A stretch of 64,000 nt of DNA from Anianabacter salinae (GCF_019061145.1 NZ_JAHQZS010000004.1:1-64000); one strand, 5' to 3'; shown: positions 1 to 9,234, numbered from the stretch's first letter. The notes: a model not told the origin generated them from the sequence alone. Numbers and translations are program-made.

Positions 1-102
1 GGGGACCAGCCCCCCCCCCCGGGCGGCAGCGGCCGGGCTTTTTTCTCAAAAGGCCCCGCGGGGGGGCCAGGGGGGGGGCGGCGGGGGCCGCCCCCCCCTG
101 CC
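1..102. other. Low-complexity, probably erroneous contig end
   Basis: This stretch consists mostly of G and C homopolymer runs that encode nothing recognisable. A clean ABC-transporter reading frame begins right after it, at 103. It looks like low-quality sequence at the edge of an assembly, so the true 5' end of the first gene is lost or corrupted here. Confidence 0.75.
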
Positions 103-1674
103 ATTGAACTAAAAGGCATCTCGAAAGCCTTCGGTCCGGTTCAAGCGAACAAGGACATCGCCATTCGCGTCATGCCGGGCACGATCCACGGGATCATCGG
201 CGAGAACGGCGCGGGCAAGTCCACGCTGATGTCGATCCTCTACGGCTTCTACAAGGCCGATGCGGGCGAGATCTGGATCAACGGCAAACAGACCGAGATC
301 CCCGACAGCCAGGCCGCGATCCGCGCCGGAATCGGGATGGTTTTCCAGCATTTCAAGCTGGTGCAAAATTTCACGGTGCTTGAGAACGTCATTCTAGGCG
401 CCGAGGATGGGGCGCTCCTGAAGCCGTCCAAGGCCAAGGCGCGCGGGCTGTTGAAGCAGCTGGCCGAGGAATACGGGCTGAACGTCGATCCCGACGAGAC
501 GGTCGAGAACCTGTCGGTCGGCCACCTTCAGCGCGTGGAAATCCTCAAGGCGCTCTACCGCGAGGCGGACATCCTGATCCTCGACGAGCCGACGGGCGTT
601 CTGACGCCTGCCGAGGCGGACCACCTGTTCCGCATCCTCGAAGGGCTCAAGCGCGAGGGCAAGACGATCATCCTCATCACGCACAAGCTGCGCGAGATCA
701 TGGAGATCACGGACACCGTAAGCGTGATGCGGCGCGGCGAGATGACGGCGACGGTCAAGACCGCCGAAACCTCGCCCGAGCAGCTGGCCGAACTGATGGT
801 CGGGCGCAAGGTGCTGTTGCAGGTCGACAAGACGCCGGCGCAACCGAAACAGACCGTGGTCGAGGTGCAGAACCTGCGCGTCCGCGACGAGGACGGCGTG
901 GAGCGGGTGAAGGGCATCGACCTGATGGTGCGCGCGGGCGAGATCCTGGGCATCGCAGGCGTTGCCGGAAACGGCCAGTCCGAGCTTCTGAACGTGCTGG
1001 GCGGCACGATGAAGGGCGAGGGCATCGTGCGTGTGAACGGCGAGGAAATCGACCTGACGGGCAAGTCATCGGACGGGCAGTCGCGGCGCCGCCGGGGCAT
1101 CGCGCATGTTCCCGAAGACCGCCAGCGTGAAGGCCTTATCATGGACTACTTCGCCTGGGAAAACATGGCCTTCGGCTATCACCACGACCCGAAATACCAA
1201 AAGAGCCGCCTGTTCATGGACAACGTGGCCATCCGCCAGGAAACCGAGCGGCAGATCGAACGCTTCGACGTGCGCCCGCCGAACTGCAACCTGACCGCCA
1301 AGAGCTTTTCTGGCGGCAATCAGCAAAAGATCGTGTTGGCCCGCGAGATCACGCGTAACCCTGACCTTCTGCTGGTCGGCCAGCCGACGCGCGGCGTCGA
1401 CATCGGCGCGATCGAGTTCATTCACCAGCAGATCGTCGCGCTGCGCGATGAGGGCAAGGCGGTGATCCTTGTCTCGGTCGAGCTGGACGAGATCATGTCG
1501 CTGTCGGACCGTATCGCCGTGATGTTCGATGGCCGGATCATGGGGGAGCGCCTGCCGTCCGAGACGAACGAGCGCGAGCTTGGCCTTCTGATGGCCGGGA
1601 TCACCGACGCTCACGCCACGCCGGAACAGGTCGAGGCCAATCTGGACAAGGCCGCCAAGGGGGCCGCGGAATGA
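103..1674 (+). CDS. Nucleoside-type ABC transporter ATP-binding protein (5' end missing)
   Basis: Cytoplasmic ATPase of a BMP-family importer (YufO/NupA type, purine nucleosides), made of two fused nucleotide-binding domains. The first domain shows Walker A GENGAGKST, the signature LSVGHLQ and Walker B ILILDEPTGV. The second has the degenerate P-loop GVAGNGQSE, FSGGNQQK and LLLVGQPTRGVDIGA, as is usual for this family. The frame is already open at 103 (IELKGISKAFG), about where a family member begins, so only a few N-terminal residues are lost in the corrupted contig end. An internal ATG at 172 lies after the domain start and is unlikely to be the real start. The stop overlaps the next permease gene by 4 bases. 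The lipoprotein receptor gene is expected upstream, outside the window. Substrate is inferred from family and neighbours. Confidence 0.9.
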   Translation: MELKGISKAFGPVQANKDIAIRVMPGTIHGIIGENGAGKSTLMSILYGFYKADAGEIWINGKQTEIPDSQAAIRAGIGMVFQHFKLVQNFTVLENVILGAEDGALLKPSKAKARGLLKQLAEEYGLNVDPDETVENLSVGHLQRVEILKALYREADILILDEPTGVLTPAEADHLFRILEGLKREGKTIILITHKLREIMEITDTVSVMRRGEMTATVKTAETSPEQLAELMVGRKVLLQVDKTPAQPKQTVVEVQNLRVRDEDGVERVKGIDLMVRAGEILGIAGVAGNGQSELLNVLGGTMKGEGIVRVNGEEIDLTGKSSDGQSRRRRGIAHVPEDRQREGLIMDYFAWENMAFGYHHDPKYQKSRLFMDNVAIRQETERQIERFDVRPPNCNLTAKSFSGGNQQKIVLAREITRNPDLLLVGQPTRGVDIGAIEFIHQQIVALRDEGKAVILVSVELDEIMSLSDRIAVMFDGRIMGERLPSETNERELGLLMAGITDAHATPEQVEANLDKAAKGAAE

Positions 1675-2795
1675 ACAAGACACCCAAATGGGTCGACATC
1701 GCGCTGATCCCCGCGATCAACCTCGTGCTGGCGCTGATCGTGTCGGGGCTGGTCGTCCTTTACATCGGAGAGAACCCGCTCGAAGCCATGGCGATCATGG
1801 TCAACGGCGCTGTCGGGTCCAGCTATGGCTGGGGATATACGCTGTATTACGCGACCAACTTCATCTTCACTGGCCTCGCCGTGGCGGTGGCGTTCCAGGC
1901 CAAGCTGTTCAACATCGGCGGCGAGGGTCAGGCGGCCATCGGCGGGCTTGGCGTCGCGCTGGTGTGCATCGCCCTGCCCTGGCCGCACTGGCTGATCGCG
2001 CTGCCGGTTGCGGTGATCGGCTCGGCGCTGTTCGGCGCCGCCTGGGCGGCGATCCCGGCCTACCTGCAAGCGAAACGCGGCAGCCACATCGTCATCACGA
2101 CGATCATGTTCAACTTCATCGCCTCGGCGCTCTTGGTCTACCTTCTGGTGAACGTCCTGAAGGAACCGGGCAGCATGGCGCCCGAGACGGGGCGCTTCCC
2201 CGAAGGTGCGCGGCTGCCGTCGGCCCATGACATGGCGGGCTGGGTCGGCCTGTCATTCTCGCGCTCTGCGCCGCTGAACATCTCGTTCTTCCTTGCCATC
2301 GCGGCCTGCGTGGCGGTCTGGGCGCTGATCTGGCGCACACGGCTTGGCTATGAGATCCGCGCGCTTGGCCACTCGGAACCGGCAGCCGTCTACGCGGGCA
2401 TCTCGCCGGTGAAGACGGTCATGTGGGCGATGCTGATCTCGGGCGGTCTTGCGGGCATGATGGGTGTCAACGCCGTCATGGGCGAGGCAGAGCGGCTGGT
2501 GATCGACAGCGTGCAGGGCGCGGGTTTCGTCGGCATCGCGGTGGCGCTGATGGGCCGCTCGCACCCGGCTGGCGTGTTCCTGGCGGGGCTGTTGTTCGGG
2601 ATGCTGTATCAGGGCGGCGGCGAGCTGGAGTTCGAGAAGCCCGCGATCAGCCGCGAGATGATCCTTGTCATTCAGGCGCTGGTGATCCTGTTCACCGGCG
2701 CTCTCGACAACATGGTGCGCAATCCGGTCGAGACGTTCTTCAACGCGCGAGCCCGGCGCAAGCCGAAACCGCAGCCCACCACCGCGGCAGAGTGA
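1671..2795 (+). CDS. Nucleoside-type ABC transporter permease 1
   Basis: Inner-membrane permease of the BPD_transp_2 family, 374 residues, YufP/NupB-like. It has about ten hydrophobic segments and the family motif region NIGGEGQAAIGGLG near residues 81-94. The ATG overlaps the stop of the ATPase gene (ATGA), so the two are translationally coupled. Seven bases separate it from the second permease. The GY-E-RA-G-EP-A-YAGI region around residues 225-246 is the expected cytoplasmic coupling segment. Purine nucleosides as substrate are inferred from the phosphorylase that follows in the same operon. Confidence 0.9.
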   Translation: MNKTPKWVDIALIPAINLVLALIVSGLVVLYIGENPLEAMAIMVNGAVGSSYGWGYTLYYATNFIFTGLAVAVAFQAKLFNIGGEGQAAIGGLGVALVCIALPWPHWLIALPVAVIGSALFGAAWAAIPAYLQAKRGSHIVITTIMFNFIASALLVYLLVNVLKEPGSMAPETGRFPEGARLPSAHDMAGWVGLSFSRSAPLNISFFLAIAACVAVWALIWRTRLGYEIRALGHSEPAAVYAGISPVKTVMWAMLISGGLAGMMGVNAVMGEAERLVIDSVQGAGFVGIAVALMGRSHPAGVFLAGLLFGMLYQGGGELEFEKPAISREMILVIQALVILFTGALDNMVRNPVETFFNARARRKPKPQPTTAAE

Positions 2796-2802
2796 GGACA
2801 TC

Positions 2803-3768
2803 ATGGACCTGACGACGATCCTGCAAATCCTCGATTCGACGCTGCGCCTTGCGACGCCGCTGTTGTTCGCGGCGCTGGCCGGGCTTTTCTCGGAACGCTC
2901 GGGCATCATCGACATCGGGCTCGAAGGCAAGATGCTGGCGGCCGCCTTCTTCTCTGCGTCGGTCGCGGCGTTCACCGGTTCGGTCTGGATGGGGCTGGCG
3001 GGCGGCATCGCGGCGTCGGTTGTGCTGTCGCTGATCCACGGGCTGGCCTCGATCACGTTCCAGGGGAACCAGCTGATTTCAGGCGTCGCGATCAACTTCC
3101 TCGCCTCGGGCACGACCGTGGTGATCGGAGAGGCGTGGTTCGGGCTCGGCGGCCGAACGCCGCAGCTTGAAGGCTCTGGCCGCTTTCAGGAGATGACCCT
3201 GCCCTTCGCCGAAACGCTGTCGGCGGTGCCGATCGTGGGGCCGTTCTATGCCACCGTCCTGTCGGGGCATTCCGTGCTGGTCTACGTGGGCCTCGTCACC
3301 GTCGCGCTGACATGGTGGGTGCTGTTCCGCACGCGGTTCGGCCTGCGCCTGCGGGCGGTCGGCGAGAACCCCGAATCCGTGGACACCGCCGGTGTTTCGG
3401 TCGCCAAGATGCGGTTCGCCGCCGTGATGATCGCGGGCGTGCTGTGCGGCATCGCGGGCGCGTATCTTGCCACGGGTCTGGCTGCGGGCTTCGTCAAGGA
3501 GATGAGCGCTGGACGCGGGTTCATCGCGCTCGCGGCGCTGATCTTCGCCAAATGGCGCCCGGTGCCGGTGCTGTTCGCCTGCTTGCTGTTCGGCCTGCTG
3601 GAAGCAATCGGCAACCGGTTCCAGAACATCGACCTTCTGGGCGTCAACGTGCCCACGCAGTTCATGCAGGCGCTGCCCTACATCCTGACCGTGGTGATCC
3701 TTGCGGGGTTCGTCGGCAAGGCGATCCCGCCCCGCGCAGGGGGGCAGCCCTATGTCAAGGAACGCTGA
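2803..3768 (+). CDS. Nucleoside-type ABC transporter permease 2
   Basis: Second permease of the importer, 321 residues, YufQ/NupC-like and all-helical hydrophobic. The motif region SERSGIIDIGLEGKML near residues 29-44 marks the BPD_transp_2 family, and the RLRAVGENPESVDTAGVSV segment is the partner of the coupling helix in permease 1. It would form the heterodimeric channel with permease 1. Its last 17 bases overlap the start of the phosphorylase gene, so transport and phosphorolysis appear to be one transcription unit. Confidence 0.9.
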   Translation: MDLTTILQILDSTLRLATPLLFAALAGLFSERSGIIDIGLEGKMLAAAFFSASVAAFTGSVWMGLAGGIAASVVLSLIHGLASITFQGNQLISGVAINFLASGTTVVIGEAWFGLGGRTPQLEGSGRFQEMTLPFAETLSAVPIVGPFYATVLSGHSVLVYVGLVTVALTWWVLFRTRFGLRLRAVGENPESVDTAGVSVAKMRFAAVMIAGVLCGIAGAYLATGLAAGFVKEMSAGRGFIALAALIFAKWRPVPVLFACLLFGLLEAIGNRFQNIDLLGVNVPTQFMQALPYILTVVILAGFVGKAIPPRAGGQPYVKER

Positions 3769-4555
3769 CGAACTGGCCGCGCTGATCCGTGCCCGCGCGG
3801 GCGATGCGCCGGTGCGCGCGGGTCTGGTGCTGGGGTCCGGGCTTGGGCATCTGGCGGATGCGGTGGACGGCGTGTCCATCGACTATGCCGACCTGCCGGG
3901 GTTTCCCCATGCAGGCGTCTCGGGCCACAATCCAAAGCTGGTGATCGGCGATCTGGAAGGCTGCCGCGTCGCGGTGTTCGGCGGGCGTGCGCACTACTAC
4001 GAATCCGGCCGGGGCGACGCGATGCGCCTGCCGCTCGAAGTGTTGAGCGCGCTTGGCGCGGACACGCTGTTCCTGACCAATGCCGCCGGGTCGATGCGCG
4101 AAGACATCCCGCCGGGCGATCTGATGCTCTTGTCGGATCACATCAACTTTTCCGGCCTCAACCCGCTGATCGGCGAGCCGTCGGACGCGCGGTTCGTGCC
4201 GATGAAGGATGCCTATGATCCTGCGATCCGCAGCGCGATCACACAGGCGGCCGCCGCCGAGGGCATCGACCTGAAGGACGGCGTCTATGCCTGGTATTCC
4301 GGCCCATCCTTCGAAACCCCGGCCGAGATCCGCGCGATCCGCACCCTTGGCGCCGATGCTGTCGGCATGTCGACGGTGCCCGAGGTGATCCTTGCCCGAT
4401 TCCTTGGCCTGCGGGTGGCGGCGGTCTCGACCATCACCAACATGGCCGCCGGGATGAGCGACGAAGCGATCAGCCACGACCATACCAAGGCAATGGCACC
4501 TCTAGGCGCCGCGAAACTGGAAAAGATCCTGCGCCGGGTGCTGTCCGCACTCTGA
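3752..4555 (+). CDS. Purine nucleoside phosphorylase (trimeric, PNP-I type)
   Basis: Cytosolic enzyme that splits purine (deoxy)nucleosides with phosphate into base and (deoxy)ribose-1-phosphate. It has 267 residues. Visible family motifs are GLVLGSGLG near the N-terminus, GGRAHYYESG, TNAAGSM, the base-site segment GPSFETPAEIRA and GMSTVPEVI. I chose the ATG at 3752 (MSRNADEL) because it gives a normal-length N-terminus; an upstream in-frame ATG at 3701 would add 17 unlikely residues inside the permease gene. The gene overlaps the permease by 17 bases. A second, unrelated-type phosphorylase (deoD) lies at 15.5 kb. It could instead be annotated as a xanthosine or guanosine/inosine phosphorylase; sequence alone does not separate these. 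Confidence 0.88.
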   Translation: MSRNADELAALIRARAGDAPVRAGLVLGSGLGHLADAVDGVSIDYADLPGFPHAGVSGHNPKLVIGDLEGCRVAVFGGRAHYYESGRGDAMRLPLEVLSALGADTLFLTNAAGSMREDIPPGDLMLLSDHINFSGLNPLIGEPSDARFVPMKDAYDPAIRSAITQAAAAEGIDLKDGVYAWYSGPSFETPAEIRAIRTLGADAVGMSTVPEVILARFLGLRVAAVSTITNMAAGMSDEAISHDHTKAMAPLGAAKLEKILRRVLSAL

Positions 4556-4639
4556 GCCCTTGCCTTTTCCGGCCAGTCGTTTGACACCGCCCCGCGAAGG
4601 CTGTCTTCTGACGGCGTCCGCCAATCCGTTGCGGGGCCC

Positions 4640-5557
4640 ATGCAAATTTACCTTCCCATAGCCGAGGTGTCGGTCAACGCCTTCCTCATCCTGGGGCTCG
4701 GCGGCTTGGTGGGTGTGCTGTCGGGCATGTTCGGCGTGGGCGGCGGGTTTCTTCTGACGCCGCTCTTGTTCTTCATCGGCATTCCGCCCGCCGTGGCCGT
4801 GGGCACCCAATCCACCCAGATCGTGGCGTCCAGCGTGTCGGGCGTCATGGCGCATCTCAAGCGCAAGACGGTCGATCTAAGGATGGGGCTGGTGCTGCTG
4901 TCGGGCGGCCTTGTCGGCTCTGCGCTGGGGGTTCAGGTCTTTGCGCTGATGCGGACGCTTGGTCAGGTCGATCTGCTGGTGACGCTGTTCTACGTGGTGT
5001 TTCTGGGCATCATCGGCGGGCTGATGTTCTTTGAAAGCCTGTCGTCGATGCGCAAGGCGCGGCGCAGAGGCGGCGTGGTCGCACCGCGCAAGAAACACCT
5101 CTGGGTGCACACCTGGCCGCTGAAGATGAAGTTCCGCACGTCGGGCCTGTATATCTCGGTGATCCCGCCGATCCTTGTGGGGCTGCTGGTGGGCATCCTT
5201 GCCGCGATCATGGGCGTTGGCGGCGGGTTCATCATGCTGCCCGCGATGATCTACATCCTCGGGATGCCGACCAAGGTCGTCGTGGGAACCTCGCTGTTCC
5301 AGATCATCTTTGTCGCGGGCTTCACCACGCTGATGCACGCCACGACGAACTACAGCGTCGATCTGCCGCTTGCGATCCTGTTGCTGGTGGGCAGCGTGAT
5401 CGGCGCGCAGCTTGGCACCCGGATCGGCGTGCGCATGAAGGCCGAACAGATCCGCATCGCGCTGGCGGTGCTGGTGCTGGCCGTCTGCTTCAAGCTGTTG
5501 CTGGACCTGCTGATCCAGCCAAACGAGCTTTATTCCATCGCGAGTGCGGCGCCATGA
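4640..5557 (+). CDS. TauE/SafE-family sulfite exporter-like permease
   Basis: Integral membrane protein of 305 residues, DUF81/TauE-SafE family, with two repeated halves each carrying a Gly-rich element (GMFGVGGGFLLTPLL near residue 31 and IMGVGGGFIMLPAMI near residue 191). Family members export sulfite, sulfoacetate or other organic anions; the substrate here cannot be told. The ATG at 4640 is the first in frame and gives a full first membrane segment. The stop overlaps the start of the following TIGR02186 gene (ATGA). That pairing recurs in Rhodobacteraceae as far as I know, suggesting a two-component membrane function. Confidence 0.85.
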   Translation: MQIYLPIAEVSVNAFLILGLGGLVGVLSGMFGVGGGFLLTPLLFFIGIPPAVAVGTQSTQIVASSVSGVMAHLKRKTVDLRMGLVLLSGGLVGSALGVQVFALMRTLGQVDLLVTLFYVVFLGIIGGLMFFESLSSMRKARRRGGVVAPRKKHLWVHTWPLKMKFRTSGLYISVIPPILVGLLVGILAAIMGVGGGFIMLPAMIYILGMPTKVVVGTSLFQIIFVAGFTTLMHATTNYSVDLPLAILLLVGSVIGAQLGTRIGVRMKAEQIRIALAVLVLAVCFKLLLDLLIQPNELYSIASAAP

Positions 5558-6318
5558 TGCGGATGGTGCTGATCCCTCTACTGCTGTGCCTGTCCGCGCT
5601 TTCGGCGGCGGCCGAGCAGGTCGTGGCGGGCCTGAGCCAGAACCGGGTGTCGATCACGACGAACTTTGACGGCTCGGAAATCCTGATCTTCGGTGCGGTC
5701 AAACGCGAGTCTCCGGTGCCGGACGCGGCTGAACTGGACGTGATCGTGACCATCGAGGGGCCCAAGCGGCAGGTCACGGTGCGCCGCAAGTCGCGGGTGG
5801 CCGGCATCTGGATCAACACTGATGCGGTCGAGGTCGACGCGGCACCGTCCTTCTATGCCGTCGCCACCACGGACCCCTTGGGCGACGTGCTGTCCAGCAC
5901 CGAGGACCTGCGCCACAGCATCAGCATCCCGCGCGCGATCCGGTCGGTCGGCGCGCCCGCCACCATTGCCGACAGCGAAACCTTCACCGAGGCGCTGATC
6001 CGCATCCGCGAAAAGGACGATCTCTACCAGCTGCTCGAAGGCGCGATCACCCTGCGCGAGCAGACGCTGTTCAACACCTCGGTCGCGCTGCCCGCCAACC
6101 TGACCGAGGGCAACTACCGCGTGCGCATCTTCCTGACCCGCGACCGGGGCGTCATCGACGCCTACGAGACGGTGATCGGCGTGCGCAAGGCGGGGCTGGA
6201 ACGCTGGCTGTTCTCGCTCGCCCACGAGCAGCCGTTGATCTACGGGCTGTTGTCGCTGGTGATCGCCGTCGGCGCGGGCTGGGCGGCATCAGCCGTGTTC
6301 CGGATCCTGCGCAGCTGA
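5554..6318 (+). CDS. TIGR02186 family membrane protein
   Basis: Predicted exported and membrane-anchored protein of 254 residues. It has a signal peptide (LIPLLLCLSALSAAA, residues 6-20), a long periplasmic beta-rich region and one C-terminal membrane helix (about 225-248) ending in a short basic tail. It matches the alphaproteobacterial TIGR02186/Alph_Pro_TM family, of unknown function. It is translationally coupled to the TauE/SafE permease by a 4-base ATGA overlap, so it is probably an accessory subunit of that transporter. Eight bases separate its stop from the convergent SDR gene. Confidence 0.82.
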   Translation: MMRMVLIPLLLCLSALSAAAEQVVAGLSQNRVSITTNFDGSEILIFGAVKRESPVPDAAELDVIVTIEGPKRQVTVRRKSRVAGIWINTDAVEVDAAPSFYAVATTDPLGDVLSSTEDLRHSISIPRAIRSVGAPATIADSETFTEALIRIREKDDLYQLLEGAITLREQTLFNTSVALPANLTEGNYRVRIFLTRDRGVIDAYETVIGVRKAGLERWLFSLAHEQPLIYGLLSLVIAVGAGWAASAVFRILRS

Positions 6319-6326
6319 CCGCAGGC

Positions 6327-7061
6327 TCAGCCGCGCCCGATATAGGGCATCTTGGTCGCCATGATCGTCATGAACTGGACGTTCGCCGACAGCGGCAGGT
6401 TGGCCATCTGCCAGACCGCATCCGCCGCAGGTTCCACCTCCATGTAGGGGGGCGGCGGCGTGCCGTCTTTCGCGGCCTTCTCGATCAGGTTATCCAGCAG
6501 CGGCGTGCGCGCGTTGCCAATGTCGATCTGTCCGCAGGCAATGTCATGGGGCCGCCCGTCCAGTGACAGCTGACGGGTCAGACCGGTGATCGCGTGCTTG
6601 GTGACGGTGTAGCCCACCGCCCCCTCGCGCGGGACATGGGCGGAAATCGAGCCGTTGTTGATGATGCGTCCGCCGACCGGGTCCTGCCGCCGCATCTGCG
6701 CAAAGGCCGCGCGCGCCGCGTAGAACATCCCGTTGAGGTTCACGTTCAAGATCTGGTGCCAGTCGTCCAGCGCCACCTCGTCGATGCTTGCGGGCGCGCC
6801 GAACATGCCCGCGTTGTTGAACAGGACGTCCAGTCGCCCGCCCTTGGCGACAAGACGCGCGACCGCGTTCTCTACGGCGGCGGGGTCGGTCACATCGGCG
6901 GGCAGAACCAGCGCGGCGGGACCATGTGCCAGCGCGATCTCCTCCAGCGGCTCGCGCCTGCGGGCCAGCAGGCCGACGACCCAGCCACCCTTGAGGAACG
7001 TCTCGGCAGCCGCGCGGCCGATGCCGCTCGATGCGCCGGTAATCAGGATCGTTCCGCTCAT
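6327..7061 (-). CDS. SDR-family oxidoreductase
   Basis: Classical short-chain dehydrogenase/reductase of 244 residues. The NAD(P)-binding motif TGASSGIG lies at residues 8-15, the structural NNAG motif at about 86-89, and the catalytic Ser, Tyr and Lys are in the segment GSISAHVPREGAVGYTVTK. The substrate is unknown. The ATG overlaps the helicase stop (ATGA), which makes it the distal gene of a helicase-SDR pair; the two functions have no obvious link. No helix suggests membrane association. Confidence 0.88.
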   Translation of the reverse strand: MSGTILITGASSGIGRAAAETFLKGGWVVGLLARRREPLEEIALAHGPAALVLPADVTDPAAVENAVARLVAKGGRLDVLFNNAGMFGAPASIDEVALDDWHQILNVNLNGMFYAARAAFAQMRRQDPVGGRIINNGSISAHVPREGAVGYTVTKHAITGLTRQLSLDGRPHDIACGQIDIGNARTPLLDNLIEKAAKDGTPPPPYMEVEPAADAVWQMANLPLSANVQFMTIMATKMPYIGRG

Positions 7062-8593
7062 ACCTCGTCCTCCGTCTCGGGTTGCAGTTCCAGCACCGGC
7101 GCGGCGACCTGAAGATCATCCACGCCCAAGGGGGCGGTCGGGCGGGCGAGCCGGTTGCGCATCACCCAGTGCAGGCGCGTCTCGGCGCGGGTGATCGCCA
7201 CATAGGCCAGCCGTTTCCACAACGGTTGCCCCGCCTCGATCCGCCCTGCGCGCGACGCCGCCCAGATGTCGGGGGCAAAGACCTGCACATCGCTCCACTG
7301 CGAGCCTTGCGCCTTGTGGATCGTCACCGCCGCGCCGTGCAGGAACACCGCGCCCATGCGGGCCGCGAAGGGCAGGAACGGTTCCTCCTCGTCGGGGAAC
7401 TCGATCTTGACGATGGACGCGGCGGACAGCCGGGGATCTTCGGCGCCGATGACGTGCAGCCGAGAGAATCCGGGCTTCTTGCCGGGGCCAAGGTAGACCA
7501 CCTGCGCGCCCTTGATCAGGCCGCGCGCCTCGAGGTCGATGCGCTTTTTGCGGTGCTTCAGGGGCAATTCGATCCCGTCGCAGATCAGCGGCTCGCCCGG
7601 CAGCAATTCATCCGCAGGCGCGTTGTAGGCGGCCCGGAACGCCTGGATCAGCCGGATGCGTGTCGCGTTGCGCCAGACCAGCACGGGGGACCGCGCCATG
7701 AGTTCGGCCTCGACCCGGCTGGCCATCACGACGCGGTCGTCGCGGCGGGCGGCTTCGCTGACCATCGCCTCGAACTCCTCGAAGCCCACGGCGGGGTCCT
7801 GCAAGGCATGGGCAAGATCAAGGATCGGGCTGTCCGCCGCTTGCCGATGCACGCGGTCGAGCGTCAGCTTGCGATTGCCCCCCAGCGTCTCGAACACCAT
7901 CTCGCCGGACTGTCCAACGGGCGCAAGCTGTGCCGGATCGCCGAACAGCAGCAAGGCCGGGAAAATCTCGCGCAGGTCGTCGAACTGCTTCTGGTCCAGC
8001 ATCGAGGATTCGTCGACAAAGCCGATGTCGAGAGGGTCCTCGCGCCGCTTCCAGCCCTTGATGAAATCCGATCCCCGCAAGCCCGCTGTCGCCAGCGCAC
8101 CCGGGATCGACGGGTTCGTCTGGTAATAGGCATGCGCACGGTCGAGCGCGGCATCGGTCAGCCCCTCGACCGATGGACGCTCGCCATTGCCCGCAAGCCA
8201 CTCGGCGATCTTCTCGTATTCGGGATCGTAGACGGGGGTGTAGAGGATGCGGTGGATCGTCGTCGCGGGAACGCCGCGATTGCGCAGCACGCTCGCCGCC
8301 TTGTTCGTCGGTGCAAGGATCGCCAGCGTGCGCCGGTCCTTGCGGCGGCGGCCCTCGTAGTCGCCGCTGACGATTTCGACCCCGGCCTCGCGCAGGGCAC
8401 GGTAAAGCTGCCCCAGAAGCATCGTCTTGCCGGACCCGGCCTTGCCGACAATGGCCATGACGCCCGCCTTGCCCTCGGTCATCGGGGTCAGGATGCCTTC
8501 GTCCAGATCGACGCCGTGCCCCCGCAGCATCTCGGTGACGCGGTCAAAGGCTTCGGCCTGGTCGTCGGAAAAGGTGGCGATTGCGGTCTGCAT
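7058..8593 (-). CDS. RecD-like ATP-dependent DNA helicase (AAA_30/UvrD_C2)
   Basis: Superfamily 1 helicase of 511 residues, without the long N-terminal domain of RecD2. Motif I is IVGKAGSGKTML (about 48-59), motif Ia LAPTNKAASVL, motif II DESSMLD, motif III LFGDPAQLAPVG, motif V TIHKAQGSQW and motif VI VAITRAETRLHWVM. It should translocate 5'-3' on single-stranded DNA; the role in repair or exonuclease support is inferred. It sits 80 bases downstream of luxI and may be read through from it. The start ATG at 8593 gives a normal N-terminus (MQTAIATFSDDQ). Confidence 0.88.
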   Translation of the reverse strand: MQTAIATFSDDQAEAFDRVTEMLRGHGVDLDEGILTPMTEGKAGVMAIVGKAGSGKTMLLGQLYRALREAGVEIVSGDYEGRRRKDRRTLAILAPTNKAASVLRNRGVPATTIHRILYTPVYDPEYEKIAEWLAGNGERPSVEGLTDAALDRAHAYYQTNPSIPGALATAGLRGSDFIKGWKRREDPLDIGFVDESSMLDQKQFDDLREIFPALLLFGDPAQLAPVGQSGEMVFETLGGNRKLTLDRVHRQAADSPILDLAHALQDPAVGFEEFEAMVSEAARRDDRVVMASRVEAELMARSPVLVWRNATRIRLIQAFRAAYNAPADELLPGEPLICDGIELPLKHRKKRIDLEARGLIKGAQVVYLGPGKKPGFSRLHVIGAEDPRLSAASIVKIEFPDEEEPFLPFAARMGAVFLHGAAVTIHKAQGSQWSDVQVFAPDIWAASRAGRIEAGQPLWKRLAYVAITRAETRLHWVMRNRLARPTAPLGVDDLQVAAPVLELQPETEDEV

Positions 8594-8626
8594 GCGCGCA
8601 CCCTAGCCGCCACGGCGAGGGCGCGC

Positions 8627-8678
8627 CAGACGGCTAGGGCAGACGGCTAGGGCAGACGGCTGAGGCAGGCGGGTCAGG
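8627..8678. repeat. 13-bp tandem repeat (three copies plus a degenerate fourth)
   Basis: Unit CAGACGGCTAGGG occurs at 8627-8639 and 8640-8652, then CAGACGGCTGAGG at 8653-8665 and a degenerate fourth unit at 8666-8678. The array lies between luxI and the helicase gene, and its last unit contains the luxI stop codon. The 13-base period is out of frame, so copy changes would leave luxI intact only if they stay beyond the stop. Confidence 0.9.
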
Positions 8679-9234
8679 CCGTCGCGCAGTTTGCCTTTGC
8701 GCGTCTCTCAAGTCCGGCCCGGAACCGCCCGTCAAAGGCCCACAGCCCGACACCGATCCCGCCCCTCTCGCCGATCAGCGTCGGCGGCCAGCCAAGGCGG
8801 CGATAGACCCGGATCATCGCCATGTCGAACACGCCGACCGCATCCGTCAGCCCCGATCGCAGGCCCAGATCGAGCGCACCGAGCAAGAGCGCAGCGGTGA
8901 CATGGCGCGGGGCATCCGGGGCAAGGCAGAACCGCGTGCATTCCCAGATCAGCGGCGAGACGACCGGCCCGCCTGTGAGATCAGCGAAATGATCGTTCAC
9001 CATGGTGCGTCCGGTGGTCGGCAGGAACCGCATCGACGCGGCATGGTGGCCTGCGTCCTCACAGATCACATAGAGCGGACCCTCATCGTCATAGACGTCA
9101 CGCTCCTGCCCGGCTGCGTCGACCGTGACATCCCAGCCAAGGCGCCCCCGGAACTGCGTGGCACGGTCGCGGAACATCTGGCTGACCAGATCGGCATGAC
9201 AAGGCAGATCGTCGCCGGACAGGTAATGGATCAT
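8674..9234 (-). CDS. luxI: Acyl-homoserine lactone synthase (LuxI family)
   Basis: Makes an N-acyl-homoserine lactone from S-adenosylmethionine and an acyl-carrier substrate; cytosolic. It has 186 residues. The conserved LuxI positions are visible: the Arg/Phe/Trp block RATQFRGRLGWDV, the acidic pair in DVYDDEGP, Arg in ASMRFLPT, and Glu and Arg in WECTRF. The acyl chain cannot be predicted. I chose ATG 9234 (MIHYLSGDDL) because GGGGGAAG precedes it at good spacing; an in-frame TTG at 9249 is the alternative. It follows luxR in the same direction, 83 bases downstream. Confidence 0.92.
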   Translation of the reverse strand: MIHYLSGDDLPCHADLVSQMFRDRATQFRGRLGWDVTVDAAGQERDVYDDEGPLYVICEDAGHHAASMRFLPTTGRTMVNDHFADLTGGPVVSPLIWECTRFCLAPDAPRHVTAALLLGALDLGLRSGLTDAVGVFDMAMIRVYRRLGWPPTLIGERGGIGVGLWAFDGRFRAGLERRAKANCATA

